Shown here piece by piece: positions 23,003 to 49,484 of a DNA stretch of 64,000 bases. The notes under the pieces are model-generated. The model was not told the origin of the DNA, made no database searches, and worked only from the letters and a program-made list of their open reading frames with translations. This DNA comes from Watersipora subatra. Taxonomy: Eukaryota > Bryozoa > Gymnolaemata > Cheilostomatida > Watersiporidae. The position numbers were made by a program, and so were the translations under genes. Positions within the stretch are counted from its first letter, which is position 1; each line of letters starts with the position of its first letter. The stretch covers positions 12,943,869 to 13,007,868 of the forward strand of contig NC_088711.1 in the NCBI RefSeq assembly GCF_963576615.1. Direction: 5' to 3'.

Positions 23003-24120
23003 CTCTTAGGCACTGTCAAAAAAAGACGTTATCTTACAAACTACTAATCAACTTCAAATGTTCACAGCCAATCACAGAAACTGGCAACAAAGTCTTGCAT
23101 CTACTGCATTACGGTGGAAGGGCCTAAACTGTTTACAGTAATATTATGCTTTGGCAAAACATGTTTAAATTAAAAATGGAAAGATAATGCATGAGACACT
23201 AAAATAATTCTGAATATTCATGCTATTTTATTTTATGCAAAATTCAAAAGATTCATAGATGACCAGTGTAATACTATAAATTCTCTTGAGATTTTGCATT
23301 AATCTAATTGTATGTAATGCTCTAAGATAATCATAAAACCTTTACTGTTTTATAACCGATACATATTGAATATTATAAGATTGAAGCCATCAGTTAGTTC
23401 GAGTGAGATGAGGTCCAGTTGTACGTTAGGTATCAACATAAACAAGAACATATTGAGAGTGAGAGTGGCCTAGAGACCTCATAACAGAGACCAGTTGCTG
23501 TTGGTTTGAATCTCCAAAAAAGCTATGCAACTACTATCCAGGTTTTTAAAAAATTGTAGTCATCTACTTTATGGCATTGACTGGCCATAACACTAGGAAT
23601 TCCTTATTGCTAGCCCTTACTCCTGTGAAGATTTGTATATAATATGGTAGAGCTTCTAGTGAGAAAATTTCCAAGGTACAAAATGTCTTTTTGTAGAAAT
23701 ACTGCTCCAACTTACGAAAAATGTTTCTAGATATGAAAGGCCAGTTTGTTCCATCTGTTGAAAAAACAAAACAAAAAAGTAAATAAAGAAATTTCAATTG
23801 TGTGTTTAATTACTGTGTGCGTTCATTTTGAATTTACTGTTAATGTTTTGAATTTAGTGTATGTGTGTATTTTCATATATTGCGCTTCTGTCAGCTGTCA
23901 ACCATTTGCCACCTTCACCCACTGTTGTATAATTTAGAGATATAAAATATCACTTAGAGAGTAGGACAACTGTAGCTCCTTGCATTTGAAGTTCGGTGTT
24001 TTTGTATGAAGGCATACAGTTTTTCAATTCAATCTGATATCGATAAAAATCTGACCATTCTGAGCAAAACAAAAACAAGGCAACAATACAATACCCGATT
24101 CCTCTGACTGTCATCCTTCT
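23003..24120. other. Intergenic, no gene assigned
   Basis: Upstream of the METTL25-like start. A minus-strand open frame at 23797-23564 (77 codons) has an acceptor-like sequence before ATGGAACAAAC but no recognisable similarity. A tRNA-like stretch with a box-B-like GGTTTGAATCTCC at 23455-23520 on the plus strand may be a SINE relic. Confidence 0.4.
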
Positions 24121-24124
24121 ACTG

Positions 24125-24214
24125 GGTCTTCGCTTAAACCACTACTGGCGGTTTAAGTGAAGACCAAGTGGTATTCGCTTAGCTTTCTTACTTAATGAAA
24201 GCTAAGCGAAGACC
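24125..24214. other. Twin inverted repeats
   Basis: First hairpin: GGTCTTCGCTTAAACC (24125-24140) pairs with GGTTTAAGTGAAGACC (24150-24165), one G-T type mismatch, 9-base loop. Second hairpin: about GGTATTCGCTTAGCTTTC (24170-24187) pairs with GAAAGCTAAGCGAAGACC (24197-24214). The outer arms (GGTCTTCGCTTA and TAAGCGAAGACC) are also complementary to each other, so the 90 bp can form one long or two short stems. Confidence 0.8.
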
Positions 24215-24429
24215 ACTCCTGACAATCTCCGCCTAGTTTCCTCAAGACAAGCCAAGGCAGAAGGTAAACAAACAAACAAACAAACCGTTTGTAGTTTTTA
24301 TTCTTTATTTCTCTATTTTATCCTTTTCCCATGTGTACTTTCTCTATTTATTATGCAGTAATTTCACTCTAAGATGTGTTTGTAACTGATAGAATTGTAA
24401 CAGATAAGTTTTTCATGTAAACATTTTTA

Positions 24430-25200
24430 TAACATGCAAACGTTATGTCCGAGTTTTTGGCTTGAAATGGATTAGGACATTCATATGAAGGAGCCTATAT
24501 CCAAACAAGACAGAATGCCAAACTCTTTAGAGTATCAGTTTAAATCCAAATCACACATAACTAAGTTTCTTGTCAGAGAGATGTTGTTTGCGGATGACAG
24601 AGCTCAAGTTGCCTGCCCAGCTGAGGACATGGAACTGCTTAGAGATCGATTTGCCAGAATAGCATCAAAGTTCAGCCTAAAGATAAACATAAGGGAAACC
24701 GAATATATCTGTATCAACCTGTAAAGCTTGCATCCATCACCAGATCCTACTGATATCCTAATAACAAGTCATTCACTCTCTGTACAGATATCTGATACCT
24801 AGGTAGTAATGTATCCAGTATTGCCAGTAGCTTAGTCATAGACTTGGAACTGCCAGTGCTTCCTTTGAAAAACCTCAATCGCTTGTGAAAGAACAAGCAT
24901 GTAACCATCCGAGCTAATTGTAACATGTACAGAGCTGTAGTCCTAACAGCCTCGCAGCTAATCACTCATGACCCATCCAAGCAGGATGGGTCATGAGCGA
25001 TTACCAATACAACTGTTGTATTCATGACTTAACGAAGGAAAGAGGAATCTGGGTAGATCCAGACTGAGATACAAAGATGCAGCAAAGGGTAATATGAAGT
25101 TGATAGAACTAGATGAAAACAGATGTCAAAATAAGGCAGAAAACAGAGCCGCGTGGAAGTCAGTGATAAAGCCAAAACCATATGACAGTCAGTGCTGAAA
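24430..25200 (+). pseudogene. Degenerate non-LTR retrotransposon, 3' part of reverse transcriptase
   Basis: The frame at 24485-24724 reads through an RT core: FADD box (EMLFADDRAQVA), then DRFARIASKFSLKINIRETE. After a stop, other frames continue with YLGSNVSS, then TIRANCNMYRAVVLTA, and at about 25050 LRYKDAAKGNMKLIELDEN and AENRAAWKSVIKPK. This is the usual order of the RT thumb and downstream region of LINE-type elements. Frameshifts and stops show it is dead. It lies between the METTL25-like and STK32 genes. Confidence 0.8.
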
Positions 25201-25249
25201 TGCCCGATTGCAAGAGATTGATTCACATCAATTATCATGTGGTGTTACC

Positions 25250-27120
25250 TTATTTTTTATGTGATTGACTGTTTAAACAATCAGCCCATTAAATGGAAAT
25301 GTCGGCAATGCTATGCAGAAGGTTGGTTTAGGCTTGTAATATAAGAGGTGTAGGCCTACTTTGTTTATACAAAACCTAAAAAACTATAACCGTTCACTTT
25401 AGTACAATAGTACAATACACTTATAGTATCCTGCTATAAGTATTTTTCTCTTGGTATAAAACCTCAGCTTCATTATTTTAATTGAAATAGAACTTCAAAG
25501 TAAATTATAACAAAAATCCTAGAGACATATACATATTTGAGATCATTTGATTTTTTTGATCCGTGTAATAGCACAATGCTATTAAGAATGTTGTGCATTT
25601 TTTGTACATGTTACCCACAACCAGAAGTAACATAAAGAGTTGCTCGTTATTGCAGTGCATTGTAAACATTTAGCAAATATTTGATAACAGCATAAGCATT
25701 CACCAGCTAATTCAAAGAGCAACAGATACACTGCTCAAACCTACAAGTCTTCTTTTGGACGACTTTAACTTGCTGTGCTGACAATTAGACTGGATTTCGA
25801 TTAGTGATAACACCAAATTGAGTAAGTATTGATGCTTTTAAAAATTGACGTCGACAAACCAAGCGAAGTCAATGTTTTTGGTGAATTCTAATCGATGGCA
25901 TTCTAATATTGGCAATGATAGGTTTGATTTAAGAGAAATGTTAGAGAAATGATTCGCATGATATGCTTTTTCAACGGGATTCGCCAGAAAAGCCTGTTTT
26001 CTATTACAAACCACAACGACGTGTTTTTGGCAAATGTATGACAAATTTCGTGATGGTTGTCACCGTTGATGTGCCGAAGCTTAGGTGAAGGTCTGCTCTG
26101 CAAAACAATTACATGTTCTTGTATAAGTCGTTCTTCACCAATGTTTGAGAGCAACGCAGTTGTTGAGCTTTAAAATAAGAACTTTGGATTATTTGTATCA
26201 AGGGCTTATTATTATTGCTATGTATAGAGAGTTCAATGTTGATAGATTATCTAAGCTCTGCTATAGAGTGTAAATGTTATATTGCATCGTGTTATTATTA
26301 TGAGCAATCTTTATTTTGTGATTGCTTTTGTAGTTTTTACAGCCTAGATGTCTTTCACTGTGTGCTGTTTTGTTTTAGTTGTTGCCAAATTTTTAAAGTT
26401 GCTATTTTTATTTGTTTCAGTAATAAATTAATTTAGCATATCAAACACTGGTAGCACGTTTGTTTAATTTTAAAACGTTGTTGCTGCCATTTTATGACAA
26501 CGATAGGCTTTTAAGCCAATTAGTATTTTTCGGTAATGTGAAAAATGCTCTTTTTGTATATGTTTTTTTAATTTACGGTCATTAAATATCTTTGTTAGTT
26601 ACAAGATTACTGCCGGAGGTTTCTACTAACACGTAGTCGCATAGTTTTCAGGTGTTTATTTAATTTTATTCGCTCAAATCTAAGAATCAATTTTTTATAA
26701 ATTTCATCTTATGAGGCAACCCTTTAACATAAATATGCAACATTTGGCATCATTTGATTGACTAATATGGTAATTATTCCAGTTATAGTCTTACATTGTT
26801 GCTCATCCATAAATAAAAGCTTCTTAAAAATGTCATGTCAGCTTTAAAACTCTGGTGATGCTACCTTTCAATATATTTTTACCAAGTTTGATGTTGTTAT
26901 ATTTATTAGTTTTAAATTATTCATGTATTTTATGTAATTATAAGCCTAAGCATTCTCAAACAGAACTGGCTTACTCGTTTGGTGTTTTAAAATAAATATG
27001 ATTATCAAAGAAAGCAAATGAGCTTTTGAAGGTATTGGACATAAAACTGATTGTGAGCCTAAAATAAATTTATTGAATTGGATAATTATTGGAAAACGAT
27101 TGTCATGAATGTATGAAAAA
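25250..27120. other. Intergenic, no gene recognised
   Basis: AT-rich DNA. Overlapping minus-strand frames at 25838-26154 have no recognisable similarity or splice context, and I could not assign any feature. Confidence 0.5.
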
Positions 27121-27620
27121 CAGTCCCAACATCGACAAGTCCGAACCTAGACAAGTCCCAATCTCGACAGAGGTTGGTCCGAATCTAGATAAAGATTGGT
27201 CCGAACATCGACAAAGGCTGATGCAGTTTTACAATAATTTAATCTTCAACAAATAATAAACGTCTTTTTGCAGTTCTATCCTCACTTCAAAAAATAAAAA
27301 TCAAAGCTACTCACTGAAGTTTAGATTTCAAATAAAACATTTTGCTAGCTTAACAGTCAACCATATTTATGATTGGTACTTGTTTTAGCATTCGTTCTAT
27401 ATTTAGGTTGGGCAAAATATTGTTAGGCCTACATAAGCTGGGGAGTGCTGCATCAAATGGATCACAAGATATTTTTGCGCAAATAAATATTTTACATATA
27501 AATCGCTCATTTATTATGAAAATAGTAGATGGTAAAATAGTAAAACTGCTGTCGAGATTGGACCAACCGTTGTCGATATACAAACTCGTCGAGTTTCAAA
27601 CCAGTCGAGGTTCGGACTAT
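27121..27620. mobile_element. Candidate MITE with about 75-bp imperfect inverted arms
   Basis: The left arm (27121-27210: AAGTCCGAACCTAGACAAGT, then TCTCGACAGAGGTTGGTCCG) is matched by the reverse complement of the right arm (27543-27620: CTGTCGAGATTGGACCAACC, then CAGTCGAGGTTCGGACT). The interior is AT-rich and non-coding. Confidence 0.6.
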
Positions 27621-28615
27621 AAACCGAATGTATGGATTATACCATAATCCATGTAATTTTTTGATCTTTTTTTATAAAAAAATATCCTTTTTTGGCACCA
27701 TTTGCCTAAAAGTTTGTCGCATATATAAATTGTTAGTCCTTCTTGACCAGCTTGAGGTTAGGTGTACTAGGTCAGCTGGTGCAGATTTTCAGTAGCATGA
27801 CTCATTATGAACTTGTTAAATGGGAAGGTAGATTGATACAAATGCAATAGCCTACACCCAAGTGAAATTTGTGCTTTAAATCCTATGTTATAGGATATTA
27901 TTAGAATCTCATGTTTAGTGAGAGTTGATTGGGCTAGCAGTAGTAGTTAGACACTTACTTCTTCAAACTGCTAACATCATATGTTGTTTGTCTATCTATT
28001 TAAATGTTTGTTATGACCGTTCAAAAGTGACTATACAAGTATTTGGAAGACATGATTACATTGAAAAATGGGGTAGGAGAATATATGTACCGAGGTTTAA
28101 GCGCGTTTCATCAATTAAAGGCATAAAAACAGTTATTCAAATGGTTTAGTAATTAGGACTTTTCTCATACAAAATTTGTTTGTTTCTAGGTTGCTAGCAG
28201 TATGTTTGTATTTACCTAAAATTTGAAATATTGATTTAATTATAATGTGTTATATCTGTGTGTGATTTACCTCGATTTTACAATATCCACAAGGACTAAT
28301 TATACAGTGTGTATTGTTTTACCAGGCATATGTCTACATTTGCATTTGTTAATAGTGCCTATATGTGTTGATTGTAGGCTTTGCAATAGGGAAAATTTAT
28401 GATATGCCACTAGAACAAGTAATATTGGGTTGCATGGACGAAGCCAAATTTCATTTATTCTGCAGCCAAACTGCCACAACTATATATCACAAGTTAATGT
28501 TAAAGATAAGTTGGATTTATAAATCTAAAATACGATGGATAACAAAGTGTATGGCTGTCAACTAAACACATTTTGTATTGTGTTTGTAAGCAGTGTTTTA
28601 TAATTTTATAGAATT

Positions 28616-28669
28616 AAAAAGGCACATCCCTAAAAGTACATTTATGTACTTTTAGGGATGTGCCTTTTT
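28616..28669. other. Perfect 26-bp inverted repeat with 2-base loop
   Basis: AAAAAGGCACATCCCTAAAA continues to GTACAT (28616-28641), followed by TT and the exact reverse complement (28644-28669). It lies about 560 bp upstream of the STK32 start codon. It could be a minimal foldback element or a hairpin-RNA source; the sequence alone does not decide. Confidence 0.95.
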
Positions 28670-29225
28670 TTTTATCTGCCTAACATTTGCCACAATTCTA
28701 GCAACTTCATGTTAGTAAGAAGTGAATATTTAAATTAAAAGCATTTTCCTGCTTTGTAGCCAAAATATCGAGAAATAATTATACTAGTTTTTAAAACTTG
28801 CATGGCTTTTATCTTCACTGCTCATAAGGATATGTATCACTTTTTTCAGTTTTATTAAAATTTAAAAATTTACAGATTGAAAGTTTAGTGGATCCTTGAG
28901 AAGATTTGATATTTTTGTACTGTTGTCATGTTGGCATCATGCCAAGGTAGTTAGAATATTTGTGGCTCGTCTGATTATGAATGAAAATATCTGTAAATTA
29001 TATTATGTTGATATTATTATAAAGGGCAATTTTACTTATTACTTTAAAAAACTTCATGCATTCGAAGCATGCAACCAGATGATCTTAAATATTTCTATTC
29101 GGCAAACTTATTAAAGGATTTCTAACAAAACTTTAAAAAAACTAGTTTTTCATTCCGACAGGTTATCTTCAGGTTAAAGTATACATTTTAGGAAATTGTT
29201 GTTTGGGCATGGCTGCCATATGAGA

Positions 29226-42870
<13,645 letters not shown>

Positions 42871-43634
42871 GTTAAGGATTAGTAGGTTCTTTTTGATGGA
42901 CTTGTTATTGTTATTTTGTCGCCCAAATTCTCACAATTATTATTTGCTGTATTTCTAATCATTAAACGAAAGACAGAGTTTGTCAAGAAAAACATTTTAT
43001 GCAATGAAAAGGTCGACCATCAATTCATTCTTATTTATGTGAATCTCACAGGTACCCAATATTTTATACACCGATTTGCTAGCTGGTGTGCGATGTATGC
43101 GTTTTTATGCTCGCTATTTTTTCATTTGCTTTATTCTTTTCTAGTCATTTTCAATCAATGCTTACCCTATAAATATGGCTTTTTAACATAGTTTTGGAGC
43201 ATCGCTGCTTGAATGTTCAAATATATCAGTTTGTTTGATGAGGTAACTAGACCGGAAACACAACTTTGTAAATAAATTAGTAAATTTCCAATAGACAGAA
43301 AGCTATTGCATCATCTGTGTATTAAGCGTATAGCAGTGTATTAAGTATATAGCAGTGTATAACAGTGTATAACAGTGTATTAAGTAGCAGATTTTGGGAA
43401 TTGTCTTATCATTATTTGCACAGAAAATGCTGGACTATGGTTCCTAAAATAAATATAAAAAATATTGCACATAGATTCATGAATAGGTTTAACAAATGGC
43501 CTAAATTCATAAAAAGAAAAACTCAGCTGATACGCGAGAACACAAACCATGAGCAATGAATCTACCAAGTGCCGAGGAATGACAAGTCTGATAAGTTGTA
43601 ACAGTGAGTCTGGTAGAAGTTGATGCGCTGTGTG

Positions 43635-46600
43635 CTATGTGGCGTATAGGGCTTGGTAGATTCCTTGCAAAACTATGTCAGGAGATACTTCTAAAATAAA
43701 TAAATATATAACATTGATTTCAGTGTGTTGCTAGTTTTTATCACAGCTGGCAAGAGCGTGTATGCCACTAAAGTTATGTTTTGAGAACGTTACGTTCACT
43801 GCATGAAAATGAGAGCAAACAGCAACATGCTCGAATAAAGGAAGACAGTCTAGCAGAGGTTACAACGCAAGTCATCAATAAATGCTATGGAAGGTGGAGA
43901 CAATTATTGTCATTAGTGCCAAGCCTATGTGAAATGTTTGGCTTTATTTTGGCAGACTGAAACTGATATTGTTTTAGGTTTGACGTTATCAATAGAAGAG
44001 TCTCCTATTTGAGCATTGCAAAGGAAACTAATTAATGTCATTGCATTTAATTCAATTTATGCGATCTGTTGATTCTGTGCTAGAGTAGTGAGCAGCTTTG
44101 GTGTAGTTTTATGGCCTACAACCTCGACTTTTCAGTTAAGCAGAACAACCTATCCTAGCAAACAAAACTGAAGAATGAACTATATTCATACCTCGAGAGT
44201 GAAAGTTTTCGTCACATGAGTCTGAAGACTTTGAAAATGGACACATACTTAGTTGGACATCCGTTTGAGGAGAAGGTGATTCAGTTCTGTATAAGAGAAA
44301 ATGACAAACACTGGCTTAATCAGCGCTGAAAAATGTGCTACGTATGCCGATGATATAAATAACAGCTCAGCAATTATGCAGCAATAAAAGATGATGTAAT
44401 AATGCAAAGAGCTGTCAAACTATGTACCGAGGAACAACGAACTGAAGATTATGTTTCTCGGCCAATCAGGCAGCAGAAACAAAGCAATAGAGTAAAATTT
44501 AGAGTAAATAGCAAAGCAGAGATATAGCACCTTGAATTGGTATCATTAGCGGAATCGGCAATACAGCTGGCTGATGAAACAGAATCGGACAGACCCAAGA
44601 ACTTAGCGAGTTCACTCATGTGTTCGGCTGAGAACAAAATGTCCTAAAAATTAAACCATCATTGATGCATGCGAGTTGTTGATTAAAAGGTGATAACTAT
44701 ACTCTGTAGTGAGTCTGATAACTATATTCTGTAATGAGTCTGATAACTATACTCTGTAATGAGTCTGATAACTATATTCTGTAGTGAGTCTGATAACTAT
44801 ATTCTGTAGTGAGTCTGATAACTATATTCTGTAGTGAGTCTGATAACTTTACTCTGTAGTGAGTCTGATAACTATATTCTGTAGTGAGTCTGATAACTAT
44901 ACTCTGTAGTGAGTCTGATAACTATACTCTGTAGTGAGTCTGATAACTATACTCTGTAGTGAGTCTGATAACTATATTCTGTAATGAGTCTGATAACTAT
45001 ACTCTGTAGTGAGTCTGATAACTATATTCTGTAATGAGTCTGATAACTATACTCTGTAATGAGTCTGATAACTATACTCTGTAGTGAGTCTGATAACTAT
45101 ATTCTGTAATGAGTCTGATAACTATACTCTGTAATGAGTCTGATAACTATACTCTGTAGTGAGTCTGATAACTATATTCTGTAATGAGTCTGATAACTAT
45201 ACTCTGTAATGAGTCTGATAACTATACTCTGTAGTGAGTCTGATAACTATATTCTGTAATGAGTCTGATAACTATACTCTGTAGTGAGTCTGATAACTAT
45301 ATTCTGTAATGAGTCTGATAACTATACTCTGTAATGAGTCTGATAACTATACTCTGTAGTGAGTCTGATAACTATATTCTGTAGTGAGTCTGATAACTAT
45401 ACTCTGTAGTGAGTCTGATAACTATACTCTGTAGTGAGTCTGATAACTATATTCTGTAGTGAGTCTGATAACTATACTCTGTAGTGAGTCTGATAACTAT
45501 ACTCTGTAGTGAGTCTGATAACTATACTCTGTAGTGAGTCTGATAACTATACGCTGTAGTGAGTCTGAACTAAATACTGTAGATAGATGAAACAGACCTC
45601 ATCTACACTTCAACCAGTTATGCGTAAAATACTGGATGAAAGCAAGGTATAACAATAAAGGAAAAAGATAACCAGAAACGCCGGAAAATTGTTTAAATGA
45701 TGAAAGAGAATTTGCATTGGTAAATCAAATAAATCAACATTTTCAATGACTATTTTGATATCAGTTTACAACAAGTTAATACAACAGTTTATAACAAGCA
45801 TTAATAATAAAACTATTTAGCCTGCATCTACTGGACAGTTCTACACACGCGCCCTTGAATGAATTTATCATTCCACTTTCCGATTTGAAGATAGTGTTAC
45901 TTGTTGATGCTCGTCCACTCATTTGGTAGAAGCTCTTGACTACTACTCATGTCAGTATATGTCAGTACATGTCATATCAATCATGTTACTGTACTAATGA
46001 CTGCTATCAATTCAACGTCACTTTTAATTTTTGCTCAATTTATTCACAAATGAAAAAATTGAACTGATAATTGACTAAGTAGACAAGCTAGCTTACGTGC
46101 AGGACTTTCAGATTATGCAACGGAAAATAATAGTTTAGTTATTATTACTACCCAACTATCACTGTCGCTACAGTGAAGTGTGGGAAGCGACTAGCAATAG
46201 ATTTGTATTCTAGTTGCCCTGAGTTTTAAAAAAATGATAATTTATGAATGGTTCCAACCTTGTGATGCAGACTACAAAGCAATCTGAGCAAAACTTAACT
46301 GAGAAATTAAAAACTGGACAATAAGATAATTGCCTTGATTATGCTTAGAATAGTCCACATAAAATAATGTTTGCTGGGTTCACAAATAAACTTACGTAAC
46401 CTTACGAAAGACACATGGCACTCGGAGTAAAATATCTCATCAGCATTAAAACTTAAAAAATATCTTAGCGCTAATATGTTGTGCAGAAAATCATACTATA
46501 ATAAAGGAGAAGCAAAATAGTAATGCTTCAGGTTCTTGTCCTTCTCCCTTCCAACAGAGAGTGTGATGCAGCAGTAGATGGTAGTTACCTGGATATAGGC

Positions 46601-47998
46601 CTCAAGCTGTATCCGACGTTCTTCGATAAATTTAGAGCTTTTATTTAGTAATTTCTTGGGGGGAAATATGGGCACAGTCATCTGCTTCTTTAACTGTTTG
46701 TAAAAGAAAAGACAAAGAATGCAACAGGTTTGCAGGAGAACTCGCTGATTCTATGTTGAGATCCATATGGCTGGTACTAATAACTGTCACCATCACCAGT
46801 AAAACCTAAGCTTGACTGAAACACACTGCTGGACACCATTAAAGCAGATTGTATTTCATATAAATGAACTGAACAAATTTGTGAATACAGTATTTACATA
46901 CTGCTAGTTGAGTATTTTCAAGCTTAGCCTAAAACCAACATACATAAAGCTATACGTTTCAGAATAAATCTTCAAAATATAAATTCGACACAGAGAAAGG
47001 GACGATGGACAATTCTGCTCCACATCTACATCTGCCTATATTTGTATATACATGCTAGCAGTAAGCCTACAGGGGGTGTTTAAAAGGCGGGTTCACAGGA
47101 ACCGGATGGCGTTATGAAACCAAATATTTTAGCGGTTTGGCAGAAGGCATGGAGCATATATGTGTGAAGTTTAGATGAGATCTACCAAATAATGTGGAAA
47201 CGTGCAGCATTTCCACAGATAACACGGACACAAACGCACAATGAGTACAGCATGATGAGAGGAAAGATAGGATTTTTGAAACCATCAGAAGCTGCAAGCT
47301 ACATACAAACTATCCTTCATACTAATTTTATATTCGACCCAACACTTGCCTTGTGCAATCTGTTCACGACTGCAAAAATTTTCCCTGTAGTGGGCAGTTG
47401 GCTTTTACGTGACAGTTGCAAGAATTTACTGGTGAATTTTTTCCGATAGATTCTTTGTGTTTTATCTAAAGTTATAGTCAGTTTTACTGATTTTAACTTG
47501 CTATGATTTTATCATTGAGCACTCTGCTCGGATTTTACGCTTTTACTCATGTGTATATTCCAACATATAGCATATATATATATATATATATATATATGCT
47601 ATGTAGACCATGCTGGTTTAGCGCTCCTATTTGCAGCCCTGTTGGGTCAGAGTTCATATCCAGTGCGAGGCATATTTTTCATTTGTAAAACTTTATCGCA
47701 AAAACTGAACACATGGCAAACCAACAGAAAAACATTGAGGTTTATAGAGAGGGAAAGAGTTGGAGAGAATAAGTTTGATAAGGTGAAACTCGCCCGGGCA
47801 AAGTGGCGAGTTTCCCCTTCCGCCAGTCAGTCATTCAATAAACCATGAAAATAAACAGCTTGTCCAGCTAATAACAATATGAACTTTTAAATAGTCTTCT
47901 AAATGAATGCTCACAATTTTATGGAGATCTTCAAATTCACTATATCTTCTTTCTACTACATGCTTCAGTCCGTCAACGTAGACATCGATGACAAATAC
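43635..47998 (-). CDS. SNX22/SNX24-like PX-domain sorting nexin (5' exon not found)
   Basis: Five exons with perfect phase agreement: 47998-47915 (VFVIDVYVDGLKHVVERRYS, EFEDLHKI), 46693-46589 (LKKQMTVPIFPPKKLL, FIEERRIQLEAYIQ), 44643-44531 (DILFSAEHMSELAKFLGLS), 44286-44192 (Ser-rich linker) and 43690-43635 (VSPDIVLQGIYQALYAT, stop). The RRYSEF motif holds the Arg and Tyr that bind the phosphoinositide in PX domains, and EERRIQLEAYIQ is the second conserved PX block, followed by the short helical end typical of small PX-only nexins. The end resembles the SNX24 terminus. The first exon, with the start codon and the first PX strand, must lie right of 47998 and I could not identify it. Expected role: binding endosomal phosphoinositides. 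A large satellite fills the intron between 46589 and 44643. The gene is convergent with STK32, whose stop is 765 bp away. Confidence 0.85.
44691..45568. repeat. 25-bp satellite, about 35 copies, with 75-bp higher-order units
   Basis: The unit is tgataactatactctgtagt plus gagtc. Nearly all variation is at two positions: tactct or tattct, and gtagtg or gtaatg. In the middle of the array the variants cycle in threes (tattct-gtaatg, tactct-gtaatg, tactct-gtagtg), giving 75-bp higher-order repeats; the flanks are more uniform. It lies only 48 bp from the acceptor of PX-gene exon 44643-44531. Confidence 0.95.
45580..46588. other. Intronic, no other feature seen
   Basis: Remainder of the PX-gene intron between the 25-bp satellite and exon 46693-46589. 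AT-rich; I see no coding or repeated structure in it. Confidence 0.5.
47113..47290. repeat. Dispersed repeat, copy 2
   Basis: Similar to 22697-22855 in the same orientation (gagcatatatgtgtgaagtt, gatgagatctacca, aatgtggaaacg, gcagcatttccacagat). It lies in the intron of the PX gene. Confidence 0.6.
47570..47750 (+). mobile_element. tRNA-derived SINE next to an AT microsatellite
   Basis: A (TA)n run at 47570-47596 is flanked by inverted gcatat/atatgc, then a tRNA-like head (GGTTTAGCGCTCCTATTTGC, GGTCAGAGTTCATATCC) and a body ending AACATTGAGGTTTATAGAG, close to the tail of the SINE family at 36712-36875. Confidence 0.55.
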
Positions 47999-48740
47999 CT
48001 ACAAAAGTAACTAGTATGGCTTTCATCGCAGAAGTGACCCGCTAATATACAAAATAAACATTTCTAGCATCTAGCTTTTGATAGCAATGCAAGTTAAAGT
48101 AACTGATGACCTAGTTGTTATACAATTATTGTAGATGCAAAAAGATGCAAAAACTCAAATATGTGAACAAATACTGCTAGTTGAGTATTTGTAAACTTGA
48201 TCATAAGAGAACTTCGCATAAAACATCCAAAAATTCATCTTTTTGGCATTGGTAAGTACCGGTATGCAAGTTCTTGAATTATTTAGCATAGATTTTAAAT
48301 CATTTTCTGTATCCATTAATTACTCGCTATCTGGCAAAAGGGTTCTGTAATGATCATTTATCTCAATATTCAATATTGAATATTCGTTGTCTGACCCTAA
48401 CGCTGCAATAACAATCATAAATTGCAAAAACAATCTCACAGAAGCTAAAGGCAACCTAATTGGTTAAGAAACTTAAGATACAGCATGTATCTCTATATGA
48501 TGAGCTTCATTTAGTTTAGTTAGAATTTCCTTTAGTTAACTTGGTTACATTTCCTTAACTAGCACTACATCTTAATATCATGCTCAGGTTAACCTTAACA
48601 AAAAGTTTAAATTTTAAACATCTTCAAACAACTGTTGTCTCCTATGAACAGAGGACGGTAAGAAATATTGTTTTTACATTTAGCAGTATATTTGGTTTGG
48701 AATGAAATCCAGATGTCTTGTGTCAAAAGTGATCGCAAAG

Positions 48741-49484
48741 GAAACAGTATTTACACAGAAAAAGGAAACAGTATTTACACAGAAAAAGGAAACAGTAATT
48801 ACACAGAATAAGGAAACAGTATTTACACAGAAAAAGGAAACAGTATTTACACAGAAAAAGGAAACAGTATTTACACAGAAAAAGGAAACAGTATTTACAC
48901 AGAAAAAGGAAACAGTATTTACACAGAAAAAGGAAACAGTATTTACACAGAAAAAGGAAACAGTAATTACACAGAATAAGGAAACAGTATTTACACAGAA
49001 AAAGGAAACAGTATTTACACAGAAAAAGGAAACAGTATTTACACAGAAAAAGGAAACAGTATTTACACAGAAAAAGGAAACAGTAATTACACAGAATAAG
49101 GAAACAGTATTTACACAGAAAAAGGAAACAGTATTTACACAGAAAAAGGAAACAGTATTTACACAGAAAAAGGAAACAGTATTTACACAGAAAAAGGAAA
49201 CAGTATTTACACAGAAAAAGGAAACAGTATTTACACAGAAAAAGGAAACAGTAATTACACAGAATAAGGAAACAGTATTTACACAGAAAAAGGAAACAGT
49301 ATTTACACAGAAAAAGGAAACAGTATTTACACAGAAAAAGGAAACAGTATTTACACAGAAAAAGGAAACAGTAATTACACAGAAAAAGGAAACAGTAATT
49401 ACACAGAAAAAGGAAACAGTATTTACACAGAAAAAGGAAACAGTAATTACACAGAAAAAGGAAACAATAATTACACAGAATAAA
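48741..49484. repeat. 24-bp satellite, 31 copies, open in frame
   Basis: The unit is gaaacagtatttacacagaa plus aaag, translating as ETVFTQKK on the plus strand. A variant unit (gaaacagtaattacacagaa plus taag, ETVITQNK) recurs at intervals. The 263-codon open frame (48702-49493) exists because 24 is a multiple of three and the unit lacks stops. The minus strand is also open over the array, all changes between units are non-synonymous, and no splice or domain context supports a protein. It lies upstream of PX-gene exon 47998-47915 and may be in that gene's first intron. Confidence 0.9.

Noticed and set aside
27369-27647. 92-codon plus-strand and 77-codon minus-strand frames
   Set aside because: They cover the right arm and interior of the inverted-repeat element at 27121-27620 and have no motif.
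44691-45568. CRISPR-like array
   Set aside because: Direct tandem 25-bp units with no unique spacers, in an intron of an animal gene.
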